Shown one piece after another: positions 11,852-22,999 of a stretch of 64,000 bases of DNA. A program made the position numbers and the translations under genes. The notes under the pieces are model-generated. The model searched no databases. It worked only from the letters and a program-made list of their open reading frames with translations, and was not told where the DNA came from. Source of the DNA: Apostichopus japonicus. Its lineage: Eukaryota; Echinodermata; Holothuroidea; Aspidochirotida; Stichopodidae. Each line of letters begins with the position of its first letter. The first letter of the stretch is position 1. The stretch covers positions 33,396,611-33,460,610 of the forward strand of contig NC_092576.1 in assembly GCF_037975245.1 (NCBI RefSeq), in the 5' to 3' direction.

Positions 11852-12973
11852 TTTAATTCATATGACACAATTCATTCGACACAATTCATTCGACACAATT
11901 CATTCGACACAATTAACCACTCCATTTTATTATCCAAACTATCTTTCTACGGAATCAGAGGAATAACCCTAAATTGGCTAGACAGTTATATCACAAATAG
12001 GTTACAATACACTACATACAAGAATTCAAATTCTGGACTTGGTGAAATCGCATGTGGTGTGTCTCAGGGCTCTGTGTTAGGTCCTTTGTTGTTTATTATA
12101 TACGTTAATGATATCTGTCATGTCTCCATAATCGCTCATACAGTCTTATTTGCCGATGACACCAATCTTTTCTTTCACTCGAAGAATGTAAATTCACTCC
12201 AAAGTACTGTCTCTTGTGAACTGGATAAGTTCTGTGATTGGTTCTCAGCAAACAAATTAAGTATTAATATTGATAAGACTAAGTATATTGTTTTTAGTAC
12301 CAAAAGAGCATTTCGTTGGGATAAGGACATTACGATGGACGGCAAAATAATTAAATGTGTAACTGAAACTAAGTTTCTTGGTATTAATATTGATAGCAAA
12401 CTTTCTTGGAATAACCATATTTCGTCAGTATGTAACACTGTAGCAAAAAATACTGGTATATTATCTAAACTGAAATATTTCCTCCCACAGCATGTCCTTA
12501 GAATGCTTTATCAAACACTAGTTCTGCCACACCTATCCTATTGTACAACTGTTTGGTCTGGTACATACAATGTTAACATTGACCGCCTAAATATTCTCCA
12601 AAAGAGGGCTATGCGTCACATTGCTAATGCCCCACCGCTTGAACATACTAGTGGAATATTCAAGTCCCTAAATTTATTAAAACTCGGTGATATTATAACA
12701 GTCAATGTTGCTACCTTTGCTTACAAAGCATGGAATGGATTACTGCCAGTCACTTTTAATGACTTTATTTGTAGTAACAGAGTCTTACATAACCACCACA
12801 CAAGACAAGCCGACAACGCTCATTGCAATTTTTACCATAGTAACATAGGGAAATTCGGTCTTCGATACAGAGCAATACAAATTTGGAATGATCTATCAAA
12901 AAATTTGAAGTTCATTACTTCAAAACCCACATTCACCAGGCATTTGAAAAAGGAGTTCATTAACTCGTACTAG
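11852..12973 (+). pseudogene. 5'-truncated non-LTR retrotransposon (LINE) reverse transcriptase
   Basis: A continuous plus-strand frame runs from 11,852 to the stop at 12,971-12,973. The RT part starts in motif A at FDTINHSILLSKL (from 11,903) and continues with SQGSVLGPLLFIIYVND (fingers/palm) and the catalytic FADD box at about 12,150. The thumb region has FLGINIDSKLSW, followed by LPQHVLRMLYQTLVLPHLSY and a C-terminal WNDLS tail. This order is that of Jockey/CR1/L2-clade ORF2 proteins. The endonuclease half and the first aspartate of motif A are missing, so the copy is dead on arrival despite its open frame. The frame is uninterrupted over more than 350 codons, which suggests a fairly young insertion. 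Confidence 0.85.
11868..11914. repeat. 14-bp tandem repeat within a LINE RT frame
   Basis: The unit ACACAATTCATTCG is repeated about three times and fades into the Phe-Asp-Thr-Ile codons that open the recognisable LINE reverse transcriptase. The frame stays open through the repeat, back to a stop at 11,849. Confidence 0.7.
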
Positions 12974-13185
12974 TAATATTTAATCTATTCACGTATCCAT
13001 CTCAGCGTCACTAGGATATTATTACTGTATATTTAATCATTACGTATATTCTGTATTATAAATATTTGTTCATTTTTCTTTTCTTTTCTCCCAGGGAGTC
13101 TCCTACCTAGTTAAGTCTTTTATGACTTTTTAGGAGACTTCCTTTCCCTTTGTACACAATTGGCGATAAAACAAATAAATGAATT
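12974..13185 (+). mobile_element. LINE 3' untranslated region with stem-loop
   Basis: After the RT stop the sequence is AT-rich and contains a stem formed by GGAGTCTCCTA (13,095-13,105) and TAGGAGACTTCC (13,131-13,142). It ends in ACAAATAAATGAATTAAAT, which includes an AATAAA. A 3' hairpin recognised by the element's own RT is known for some LINEs. That role here is inference. The exact 3' end is uncertain. Confidence 0.5.
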
Positions 13186-15364
13186 AAATATGAAGGTCTT
13201 AATAACGGTGGTTTTGTGTATGCTCAACCGACAAGTTTCGGTTCAGGGTCGTCCAACCGCTCTGCTCGGGGACTTCGCAAGGCAGCGTCTCGGCCATCGG
13301 GATCGTTTTACGATTCTTCTGCAAGGGGCTCAATTGATAGGGAAAAACACCGATATTATCTTCATCACCCTCAAAACTATTTCCTCCTGTTCTTCCTCAA
13401 GAAAATAATTTTTATTCAAAGCTTACGAATGTTCTGAGAGGTGATGTCCTATTTCCTCGGAATCGGAAGATTCGGGAGAAGACAATTGATGAGAAGAGTG
13501 TTGTGGTTACATGTAATAAACTGTATAACGCCGTATCAGTAAACAGCGGGGAGTCGGCTTTGGGTGAAATGGTTCCTTTGATGACGTCAGATGAACTGCG
13601 GTGGGCAGCTTTGCTTTTTTTTACGAGTGGCAGCTCGAGAGGTCTCTAGGGAATACTTTGACAGCGAATTGCTGGCGTTTGAAGGGGTATTTACGGAAAG
13701 TTGTGCATGGGTGGTGTTGTAGTAATGTAGATAAACCATTCTAAGACATGAAAATTTTTCATTTCATAACCTCTTTAAGATTATTTCTTGGACTCATCAA
13801 GCTACCCAAAAAATCTCATCAAAAACATTTCAAATGGGCAGAGTATCTAGTATGACCTCATTTTCATATCTGCATATGTAAAGTACTCAATTCAGTGGTG
13901 GAGCTATGGAAGGGGGTAATTAACTCTGCCCACCCTTTCCCCCAACCAAATCTGATACTTACCCCAACTATATAAAGCTAGGCTAAACATTTGCATTAGA
14001 AAAAAAATCAACACAAATCATTTATATGAAAAGGCCTTTTGACAAGTAAAAACTCATCGAAGAGGAACAACAACCCCTCCCCCAGGGACATAGCCAAGGC
14101 ATTATGATTTGGGTGGGAGTATAGTGGCTGAAAATCCAACTGGATGGGTTTTGAAGCCAGAAAATTCCGACTGCTGCCTTGTACCCCCCCCCCACCCCTC
14201 CGCGCTACTCGTCAATGATACGGTCACTGTCAGTCAGACACCCCATCTTTCGCGATTGCACTTTTGTTCCGAACATTTTCGATATACATATATGTACCCA
14301 CTGGCACTCATTTCACAAATTTATTAGCCCCCCCCCCTCTACGCCCCAACCAAAATTTCGGGCAATATGCTGATAATTTCTCGGGCACCTACTGAAAGAA
14401 AAATCATTTGCAATGTATTTGCAATGGTTAAACTTATATTATTATTATAATTAATATTGTAACGACTTCCCCAATAATTCTAACCAATGTACAACACGGA
14501 AAATCATTGTATGTTATTGGCATGCGATGTAATAACCGATGTATGCCTATATGATATGCACATTAACATGTTGAACGCGCGCGAAAAAAAATGTTTATAT
14601 TTATCGGACAAGTCGTTACAGACCCCCTCCCCTCCCCCCCCAAAAAAAATCAAGTTGGGCTCCTACGCTTATGACGGTAGTTCTATTGGGCATTTTTCAG
14701 AGTATTAAAAATCATACGCAGTTTTGTATGGTGGAGTATAAGGATCGCGAGATACAATTTGTGGCAAGGAAAGCGTGGTTAATTTGACTGATTAAAGGTC
14801 AATTTTGACCGACATTTATCAATGTCTAGGTCATTCGCAATCACAGGAATATATGAAAAGGCCTAGATAAACTAAAGTGCGACAGTCGGAAATTCCGATT
14901 TTCCAACTATCGTCAGTTTTACCAAGTTTTTTTTGGGGGGGTGAGACACCCCCACCCCCTCTAGCGAAGTCCATGCCTCCCCCATATCGTAATTATATAT
15001 TTGCCCTGAAAATATACCTTGCCGTAGTTGGGGCACCACCCCTATCTTGTTCTGGGTGAGAGTTAAGTGTTGCATATGTACCACAGTACATGTTGGTATT
15101 GAAGCAAAGCATCTCTTGGTGGGGTGTAATTTGATACACCAGGGGAGGATCCAGGGGGGTGGGGGTTTAAACCTCCCTTGAGTTTTCTGAATTTAAAAAA
15201 ACACCTTCATTTGTACGCAGTGCCCTCCTATTTCACAGGATCCACACAGAGCCCGTATAGATCTACTCAGGATCGAGTTGAAGATTGTAATTTGAGTGAT
15301 TTTACCCAGGGACACACCCTCCACTTAGACCTTTCCCCTACCATTCCAGTCATTTCAATTTAGC
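13186..15364. other. Non-coding, repeat-fragment-rich stretch
   Basis: Contains scattered phrases typical of short invertebrate DNA elements, such as ATATGAAAAGGCC (about 14,034 and 14,853), CAGGGACATAGCC (14,085) and CAGGGGAGGATCCAGG (15,142), plus poly-C and poly-G runs. No pair of ends with a target duplication was found, so no element is delimited. Confidence 0.4.
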
Positions 15365-15640
15365 TGAGAGTGAACACGAAAACTCCACTTAAAAGTGTTT
15401 CAAGGAATCGGTGGGGTCAGAGATCCTTTTCCTGTGCAGCCTCAAAATTGTGGAATTACTTACCTCAATCAGTAAGACTTGTCAACAGCCTTGGAACCTT
15501 CACGATATATCTAAAAACTCTAAAAACCTGTTCCAAATTCCATATATGTAATCTTTTTTTTTCTGCAAAGCACCATGAGCTACTTCGGGCGGATACCGGC
15601 GCTATACAAAGTGTCCATTATTATTATTAAATAGTTTAAG
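15365..15640 (+). pseudogene. LINE ORF2 C-terminal fragment
   Basis: The plus frame from about 15,370 reads GQRSFSCAASKLWNYLPQSV followed by a Leu/Lys-rich tail. This is the conserved C-terminal end of Jockey/CR1-type LINE proteins (G-x-R-x-F-x-x-x-x-x-x-LWN-x-LP). The fragment finishes with GCGCTATACAAAG and a short (ATT)n tail at about 15,617-15,630, a typical 3' end of such elements. It belongs to a different LINE family from the one at 12 kb because the tail differs. Confidence 0.7.
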
Positions 15641-16574
15641 GTTCTGTTGCCCAGTGTCCTTGCAATTATGACTGTCAGGGTCTCTGCAGAGGCACTGATG
15701 CTCCCATTTTGGCTGCTATTGGGCTGCCATTTTGTAAAATTTCCTAGCGCTCCACGCCAACCAATGGTGGCGCTTCGCTTTATAGTTACTACTGTCATTT
15801 TAATTTTGCTGAGTGTACATGCACGGAAACCCGACTTATCTACACGGCTAGGTGGTTTTATTTCTGCTGGTGTTATAAGCTGGCCTGCCTTTTTGTAAAA
15901 TAGTTCCCGGCAACAAATGGTGGGGTCCTGCTTTGATGTGCAACTGTCTACAACATCATAACCTATTGTTTTCTACTGCCCACTCCTGCACAGATGCTAG
16001 ACATCGTTTAGCAAGTAACACCAGTTTTATTACCCCCCTCCCCCACAAAGTCGTGAATCCTTTTAGGGCCCACCCAGACACACCCACACTCAGTTGGAAA
16101 AAATATATTCAGTTGGTAGTTTGGAGTTTCTTCACCCCTAATCATCTGATCCTAGCTACGTCCCTGATTGGTTGTCCACAGCTGATTGTGCAATATTATG
16201 GGTAGGTTTTGAAGTAAATTTAACGAGAAATGTGAATTTTAATATTCTGAACATGTAATGGGCTTAAAACCTTGAAAAGTGGAACTGATGGGTATTGTAG
16301 GCTGTGACGTGGAATAACCTACAAAAGCAACGATCCACGGGAGATGAGATGATGTCAAACATGATGTGGGACGGGTGACAATCTTCAAAAAGGTTATGGA
16401 TGAAAACAACTATTGAGAAATACTTGCTTCTCAGGCCAAAGTGTACATCTGGTTGGTCACTCTCATGCTCTGGAAGTGCCATTTCCGGTGATCTGGGAGG
16501 TATCAAAACCCAAAAATTTCTTGTACGCTCCGCACCAACCGAAGGTGGCGCTCCGCTTAGATAGTAATTTGTGC

Positions 16575-17465
16575 CGGGACAACTACCCCGAACATACACC
16601 CCAAGGCCAAAGCCGTACCTTTAGCTGGTGAACCCCGTAGTACGAAAGCCCATTAGGGCCATGAAAGCAAATTTTCTTAATCTGATATATAAGATTATTT
16701 TTCTGATGTAACCAAATTTCATAGTGCAATATAAAGCGCTATACAAAAACTTACATTACATAACAAATCATCAAGTAAAATTACTCAGACGAAAACTTAA
16801 AAATGGTAAGTCGCAATAAGCCAGAATTGTTCGGAGATTAATTATACAGAATAGTGTCACTATAACTAATAGTAAATTAATAGTTACTACCATCAGTGAC
16901 TAATGCCCGACCCCCCCCCCCCCTCATGCTTCTTCAACTGCCGTCCCAACCTATCTTGCCCCGGGCCTCGGTCCATTCACAAACACTATCGAAGAGTTTT
17001 GGGGGCTTATATATGAAAAGGTCGAATCTTTTTAAAAAGTCAGGAAGTTAAAAGTGCCAGGGAACATGACGACCCTAGTGGTGCCTGTTTAACCGGCACC
17101 CTGACCCAATTGTAAATATCCTCTCGCAGTTGCTCGAGGGACCAGGGAATATCTTTAGGCCCCCGGGAAACTAAACTTGAAAAAAAAACCTGCATATCTG
17201 TCGCTGCATCCGTCCCCTATAGTTAACGGCATATGTCCAGAGGGATACTCGTCCGGTGGTATTTATCCGGGGGGTAATTGTCTAGGGGGTATTCGTCCGA
17301 TGAGGTAGTTGTCCAGGTGTATTTTTCCGGGTTTTTTTGTCCTCGGGGGTAATTGTCTGGTGGGTATCTGTCGGGGTGGTAGTTATCCTGGGGGGATCCT
17401 CCGGGGGGTAAATGTCCGGTGGGTAATTGTCTAGGGGGTATTTGCCCGGTCACGCTGGAACCTAG
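16575..17465. mobile_element. Palindromic fold-back element, copy 2
   Basis: The core TTTAGCTGGTGAACCCCGTA with GCCCATTAGGGCCATGAAAG at about 16,620-16,670 matches the copy at 8.92-8.96 kb almost exactly. The right arm of GG(T)AATTGTC..GGGGGTA repeats runs from about 17,230 to 17,465. The left arm is short (GGGACAACTACCCCG at about 16,577). The CGACCCTAG phrase of copy 1 (9,102) also recurs at 17,070. Confidence 0.5.
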
Positions 17466-17469
17466 TAAG

Positions 17470-18220
17470 GGTGCTACAATGAGAAGCATGGGAGCCCATA
17501 TAGTTGGTCAAACTTACATTGGGCGTGCAAAATTTTGTCTCTGATGTGCATATGAAGCCAGTTTTTTTCTCTAAGTACTAAATTAATTAACATTTTATTT
17601 GACGAGCTAGAGATATGACCATTACTTGATAACTACACATGGTAATCAATATCTGGCTTCATGCTGAGTGGCAAATTTGTCAACAGAGGTTCAGTGAAAA
17701 TTTAAACTGAAAAGCTTAAACTGTTGCTCAGTTATGGAAATTCTAATATAAATACAACAACATAGTTAAAGCTGAGAAAAACAAAGAAATACTTAAGCAG
17801 CACTGTGAAATTATGTGTGCAGAACAAAATGACTCCAACATAAGACTAAAGACCTTATTTCTTTCTTCCTTTCTATTTATTTCAAAAATTTACAATCCAA
17901 ATTCATTAATCTGTACAAATTTAAATTCATAAAAACTATTAGAATTAAATTAAATGCATCATTATTGAAATGAAATTAGTAAACAAAAAACAACACAGAA
18001 CCCTGAGAACAGACACCCTGAGAAGTAAACAGAAATACACATTAAGTTCCACATACATAATAAAACAGACAATCATCGCTCTAAATCAAAGAACCCCCTT
18101 CCCCCTACAATTGGCACATAACATAACAAAAATTACCCCTAATTAAAAGGTTAATTATCCAATTAAAGACAAAAAAACACAAAATCTCTATGACTTGGGA
18201 TGGAATGTAGTTAGAAGTTT
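17470..18220. other. Non-coding stretch
   Basis: AT-rich sequence without supported genes or repeats. It leads into two hairpins and the satellite array. Confidence 0.45.
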
Positions 18221-18223
18221 CTA

Positions 18224-18280
18224 CGGCACATGACAGTATGAATACAGCCAACATGCCTGTATGCATACTGTCATGTGCCG
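18224..18280. repeat. Near-perfect 24-bp hairpin
   Basis: The arm 18,224-18,247 pairs with 18,257-18,280 with one mismatch and a 9-nt loop. The arms begin CGGCACATGACAGTATG. It could be a small fold-back repeat or, less likely, a precursor-like RNA hairpin. Confidence 0.7.
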
Positions 18281-18430
18281 TTATAGCGAATTGACAAGCA
18301 AAGAGGCAGTGAGGTAGCAGTTGGTTAATACAGCTCAACTCATTGACAACTATTGACAAAGTTATGATGGCTGACAGTGGCTACACATCTCAGTAAAGTA
18401 TATTCCCTTCCTGTCTTCTCTCGCATTAAT

Positions 18431-18500
18431 TTTGTCCTATGTGGGTTTAAATATCAATCAACTATTCAGTTAGAGGGTAGGTAAACCCACATAGGACAAA
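18431..18500. repeat. Perfect 19-bp inverted repeat
   Basis: TTTGTCCTATGTGGGTTTA at 18,431-18,449 is exactly complementary to 18,482-18,500, with a 32-nt spacer. It lies immediately before the satellite array. Confidence 0.75.
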
Positions 18501-18544
18501 GAGAGAGACAAGGAATACACATCACTGGGATCTGTAAATTAAGA

Positions 18545-21470
18545 AGAAAAAGGAAAAAGAAAGAAAAAATCTAAACTACTGGCAGGGAGGTGATCTCCAC
18601 AGCAACAAGACGGTGTATGTACAAGCCATGTTAGTTTTAGCTTTGTACATGCAGGGACTGGGGGAAGCTACTGTATTTATGTCAGCAAAGTAATGTAATG
18701 AGAAAACATTACAATGGTAGCAGGTACAGTACAATGACAAGACAAACACTTTAATTAAAAATGTAAAGAGAAAACAGTACAATGGAAGGTAAAATGACAA
18801 GACAAACACTTTAATTAAAATAGAAAAAGAAAGAAATAAAAATCAAAACTACTGGTAGGGAGGTGATCTCCACGGCAATAAGACGGTGTATTTACAAGCC
18901 GTGTTAGTTTTAGCTTTGTACATGCAGGGGACAGGGGGAAGCCTTTGTATTTACAGCAAAGCAATGTAAAGAGAAAACAGTACAATGGAAGGTACAATGA
19001 CAAGACAAACACTTCAATTAAAATAGAAAAAGAAAGAAATAAAAACCTAAACTACTGGTAAGGAGGTGATCTCCACGGCAACAAGACGGTGTATTTACAA
19101 GCCGTGTTAGTTTTAGCTTTGTACATGCAGGGGACAGGGGGAAGCCTTTGTATTTACAGCAAAGCAATGTAAAGAGAAAACAGTACAATAGAAGGTACAA
19201 TGACAAAGACAAACACTTTAATTAAAGTAGAAAAAGAAAGAAATAAAAAATCTAGACTACTCGTAGGGAGGTGATCTCCACGGCAATAAGACGGTGTATT
19301 TACAAGCCGTGTTAGTTTTAGCTTTGTACATGCAGGGGACAGGGGGAAGCTTTTGTATTTACAGCAAAGCAATGTAAAGAGAAAACAGTACAATGGAAGA
19401 TAAAATGACAAGACAAACACTTTAATTAAAATAGAAAAAGAAAGAAATAAAAATCAAAACTACTGGTAGGGAGGTGATCTCCACGGCAATAAGACGGTGT
19501 ATTTACAAGCCGTGTTAGTTTTAGCTTTGTACATGCAGGGGACAGGGGGAAGCCTTTGTATTTACAGCAAAGCAATGTAAAGAGAAAACAGTACAATGGA
19601 AGGTACAATGACAAAGACAAACACTTTAATTAAAGTAGAAAAAGGGAGGAAATAAAAAATCTAGACTACTCGTAGGGAGGTGATCTCCACGGCAATAAGA
19701 CGGTGTATTTACAAGCCGTGTTAGTTTTAGCTTTGTACATGCAGGGGACAGGGGGAAGCTTTTGTATTTACAGCAAAGCAATGTAAAGAGAAAACAGTAC
19801 AATGGAAGATAAAATGACAAGACAAACACTTTAATTAAAATAGAAAAAGAAAGAAATAAAAATCAAAACTACTGGTAGGGAGGTGATCTCCACGGCAATA
19901 AGACGGTGTATTTACAAGCCGTGTTAGTTTTAGCTTTGTACATGCAGGGGACAGGGGGAAGCCTTTGTATTTACAGCAAAGCAATGTAAAGAGAAAACAG
20001 TACAATGGAAGGTACAATGACAAAGACAAACACTTTAATTAAAGTAGAAAAAGGGAGGAAATAAAAAATCTAGACTACTCATAGGGAGGTGATCTCCACG
20101 GCAATAAGACGGTGTATTTACAAGCCGTGTTAGTTTTAGCTTTGTACATGCAGGGGACAGGGGGAAGCTTTTGTATTTACAGCAAAGCAATGTAAAGAGA
20201 AAACAGTACAATGGAAGATAAAATGACAAGACAAACACTTTAATTAAAATAGAAAAAGAAAGAAATAAAAATCAAAACTACTGGTAGGGAGGTGATCTCC
20301 ACGGCAATAAGACGGTGTATTTACAAGCCGTGTTAGTTTTAGCTTTGTACATGCAGGGGACAGGGGGAAGCTTTTGTATTTACAGCAAAGCAATGTAAAG
20401 AGAAAGCAGTACAATGGAAGATAAAATGACAAGACAAACACTTTAATTAAAATAGAAAAAGAAAGAAATAAAAATCAAAACTACTGGTAGGGAGGTGATC
20501 TCCACGGCAACAAGACGGTGTATTTACAAGCCGTGTTAGTTTTAGCTTTGTACATGCAAGGACAAGGGGAAGCTTTTGTATTTACAGCAAAGCAATGTAA
20601 AGAGAAAACAGTACAATGGAAGATAAAATGACAAGACAAACACTTTAATTAAAATAGAAAAAGAAAGAAATAAAAATCAAAACTACTGGTACGGAGGTGA
20701 TCTCCACGGCAACAAGACGGTGTATTTACAAGCCGTGTTAGTTTTAGCTTTGTACATGCAGGGGACAGGGGGAAGCCTTTGTATTTACAGCAAAGCAATG
20801 TAAAGAGAAAACAGTACAATGGAAGGTACAATGACAAGACAAACACTTTAACTAAAATAGAAAAAGAAAGAAATAAAAACCTAAACTACTGGTAAGGAGG
20901 TGATCTCCACGGCAACAAGACGGTGTATTTACAAGCCGTGTTAGTTTTAGCTTTGTACATGCAGGGGACAGGGGGAAGCCTTTGTATTTACAGCAAAGCA
21001 ATGTAAAGAGAAAACAGTACAATGGAAGGTACAATGACAAAGACAAACACTTTAATTAAAGTAGAAAAAGAAAGAAAGAAAAAATCTAGACTACTCGTAG
21101 GGAGGTGATCTCCACGGCAATAAGACGATGTATTTACAAGCCGTGTTAGTTTTAGCTTTGTACATGCAGGGGACAGGGGGAAGCTTTTGTATTTACAGCA
21201 AAGCAATGTAAAGAGAAAACAGTACAATGGAAGATAAAATGACAAGACAAACACTTTAATTAAAATAGAAAAAGAAAGAAATAAAAATCAAAACTACTGG
21301 TAGGGAGGTGATCTCCACGGCAATAAGACGGTGTATTTACAAGCCGTGTTAGTTTTAGCTTTGTACATGCAGGGGACAGGGGGAAGCTTTTGTATTTACA
21401 GCAAAGCAATGGAAGGTACAATGACAAGACAAACACTTTAATTAAAACAAAGAAGCTATTGTATTTACAG
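18545..21470. repeat. ~203-bp satellite array, about 14 units
   Basis: Units of about 200-209 bp repeat head to tail. Each carries GGAGGTGATCTCCACGGCAA, TTACAAGCCGTGTTAG, TTTGTACATGCAGGGGACAG and an A-rich linker. The units at 19,426, 19,835 and 20,244 are spaced exactly 409 bp, showing a dimeric higher-order repeat. The units near 19,018 and 20,852 share private variants, showing a second, longer homology. The minus strand of most units is open for about 65 codons; see findings. Confidence 0.95.
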
Positions 21471-21504
21471 CAACAAGTCAAATGAGAAAAAAAGGTGAAA
21501 GACC

Positions 21505-22150
21505 ATGAGAAGACAAGGACTAGACAATACCAGGACAAAGACTAGACAATACCAGGACAAAGACTAGACAATACCAGGACAAGGACTAGACAATACCAGG
21601 ACAAAGACTAGACAATACCAGGACAAGGACTAGACAATACCAGGACAAAGACTAGACAATACCAGGACAAGGACTAGACAATACCAGGACAAAGACTAGA
21701 CTATAACAGAACAAAGACTAGACAATCCAGGACAAGGACTGGACACTACCAGGACAAAGACTAGACAATACCAGGAAAGGACTAGACCATACCAGGACAA
21801 AGACTAGACAATACCAGGACAAAGACTAGACAATCCAGAACAAGGACTGGACACTACCAGGACAAAGACTAGACAATACCAGGAAAGGACTAGACAATAC
21901 CAGGACAAAGACTAGACAATACCAGGACAAGGACTAGACAATACCAGGACAAAGACTAGACTATAACAGAACAAAGACTAGACAATCCAGGACAAGGACT
22001 GGACACTACCAGGACAAAGACTAGACAATACCAGGAAAGGACTAGACAATACCAGGACAAAGACTAGACAATACCAGGACAAGGACTAGACAATACCAGG
22101 ACAAAGACTAGACTATAACAGAACAATGACTAGACAATCCAGGACAAGGA
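21505..22150. repeat. 22-bp minisatellite
   Basis: Degenerate repeats of GACTAGACAATACCAGGACAAA/G, about 28 copies. A composite block containing GACTATAACAGAACAAAG and GGACAAGGACTGGACACTACC recurs several times, so the array expanded by blocks and not only by single units. Confidence 0.95.
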
Positions 22151-22154
22151 CAGG

Positions 22155-22320
22155 ATTGAACGATAACAGGACGATACCAGTTTGCACAGACAATACCAGC
22201 AGACAAGACAAGACAAGCACTGGAAAATACCAGAACAAGACCTTTGTGTTGATATTGTCCAGTCCTTGTCTTGTCCTGGTATAATCTATGCAAACTGGTA
22301 TTGTCTATTCTGGACAACAA
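22155..22320. repeat. Inverted end of the 22-bp minisatellite
   Basis: ATACCAGTTTGCACAGACAATACC at about 22,175 faces its reverse complement GGTATAATCTATGCAAACTGGT at about 22,279, and further minisatellite-like sequence appears inverted (GTCCAGTCCTTGTCTTGTCC at 22,258). The array therefore ends in a large hairpin. Confidence 0.65.
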
Positions 22321-22329
22321 TACAAACAC

Positions 22330-22695
22330 ATATATTGCACATTATTTAGTACTGGCACAATAGACATCCTATTTGAAAGTAGCCATTGACATTTGAAAAA
22401 CATTTTGAATAAAATTTGTACAAAATAACAATTGTAATGTAAATGAAAAGCAAATAAATCATTTAACAATGCACCATCAATCCAGTTTAAAAAAAAAAAA
22501 AAAGGTATCGTGAACAATAGCCCATGAAGATAACTCAAGAGCTAATATAGGCTGTGCGGCACTATAAGAGAAATCAACATGGGCCTAACAGTGGTTCACA
22601 GCAGCTTAAGAACTACTGACGGGTGGGGGGTCGCTGGCCCCCTCACCCCAGAAACGCACATAAGCGTGCGGTGGGAGGTGTGCACTATACATGAC
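22330..22695. other. Non-coding stretch
   Basis: Contains a poly-A run at about 22,489-22,503 and a GC-rich patch near 22,620-22,680. No gene was recognised. Confidence 0.4.
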
Positions 22696-22998
22696 CTAAA
22701 CTGAAAGCATCCTGAGATTCAGAACAGTTCGGGCATCCAGATGGCAGATGAACACCTCTCGGTCAAGGATTGGGTGATCGGTGCCTATAAAATACACCAC
22801 ACACTCCACATTAGTGATGGAGGCTAGACTAATAAGATATAAAATGTACAGCTGATATATGTGACAGTAGTCACAATGGACATTAAAGTTTCTGAAACTG
22901 TACAACAGATTTATAACAATAGCCCAATGGGCACTAGGGTCTATTGATGAAAGGAACTCAAATGCGTTGTATATGTCATCACCCAATATTATCATCAT
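22696..22998 (-). CDS. Unrecognised 100-codon open frame, or terminal exon
   Basis: A minus-strand frame runs from an ATG at 22,998 to a TAG at 22,696. Its last part, starting TDHPILDREVFICHLDARTV, looks like ordinary folded-protein sequence and is preceded by GTGTATTTTATAG, a plausible splice acceptor. It could therefore be the terminal exon of a minus-strand gene, not a stand-alone ORF. The N-terminal part is rich in Ile, Leu, Tyr and Cys. No family was recognised, and chance openness cannot be excluded. Confidence 0.3.
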   Translation of the reverse strand: MMIILGDDIYNAFEFLSSIDPSAHWAIVINLLYSFRNFNVHCDYCHIYQLYILYLISLASITNVECVVYFIGTDHPILDREVFICHLDARTVLNLRMLSV

Positions 22999-22999
22999 A

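Noticed and set aside
13216-13437. Arg/Ser-rich open frame (TSFGSGSSNRSARGLRKAAS)
   Set aside because: It looks protein-like but overlaps an equally open alternative frame, has no splice borders and no recognised motif.
10990-13780. Inverted AAGAGGTTATGAAATGG and CATTTCATAACCTCTT around the 12-kb LINE as ends of an enclosing element
   Set aside because: The match is only about 20-40 bp, without a target duplication or matching flanks; too weak to delimit an element.
14085-16160. CAGGGACATAGCCAAGG paired with CTAGCTACGTCCCTG as an element
   Set aside because: No target duplication, and unrelated LINE sequence lies between.
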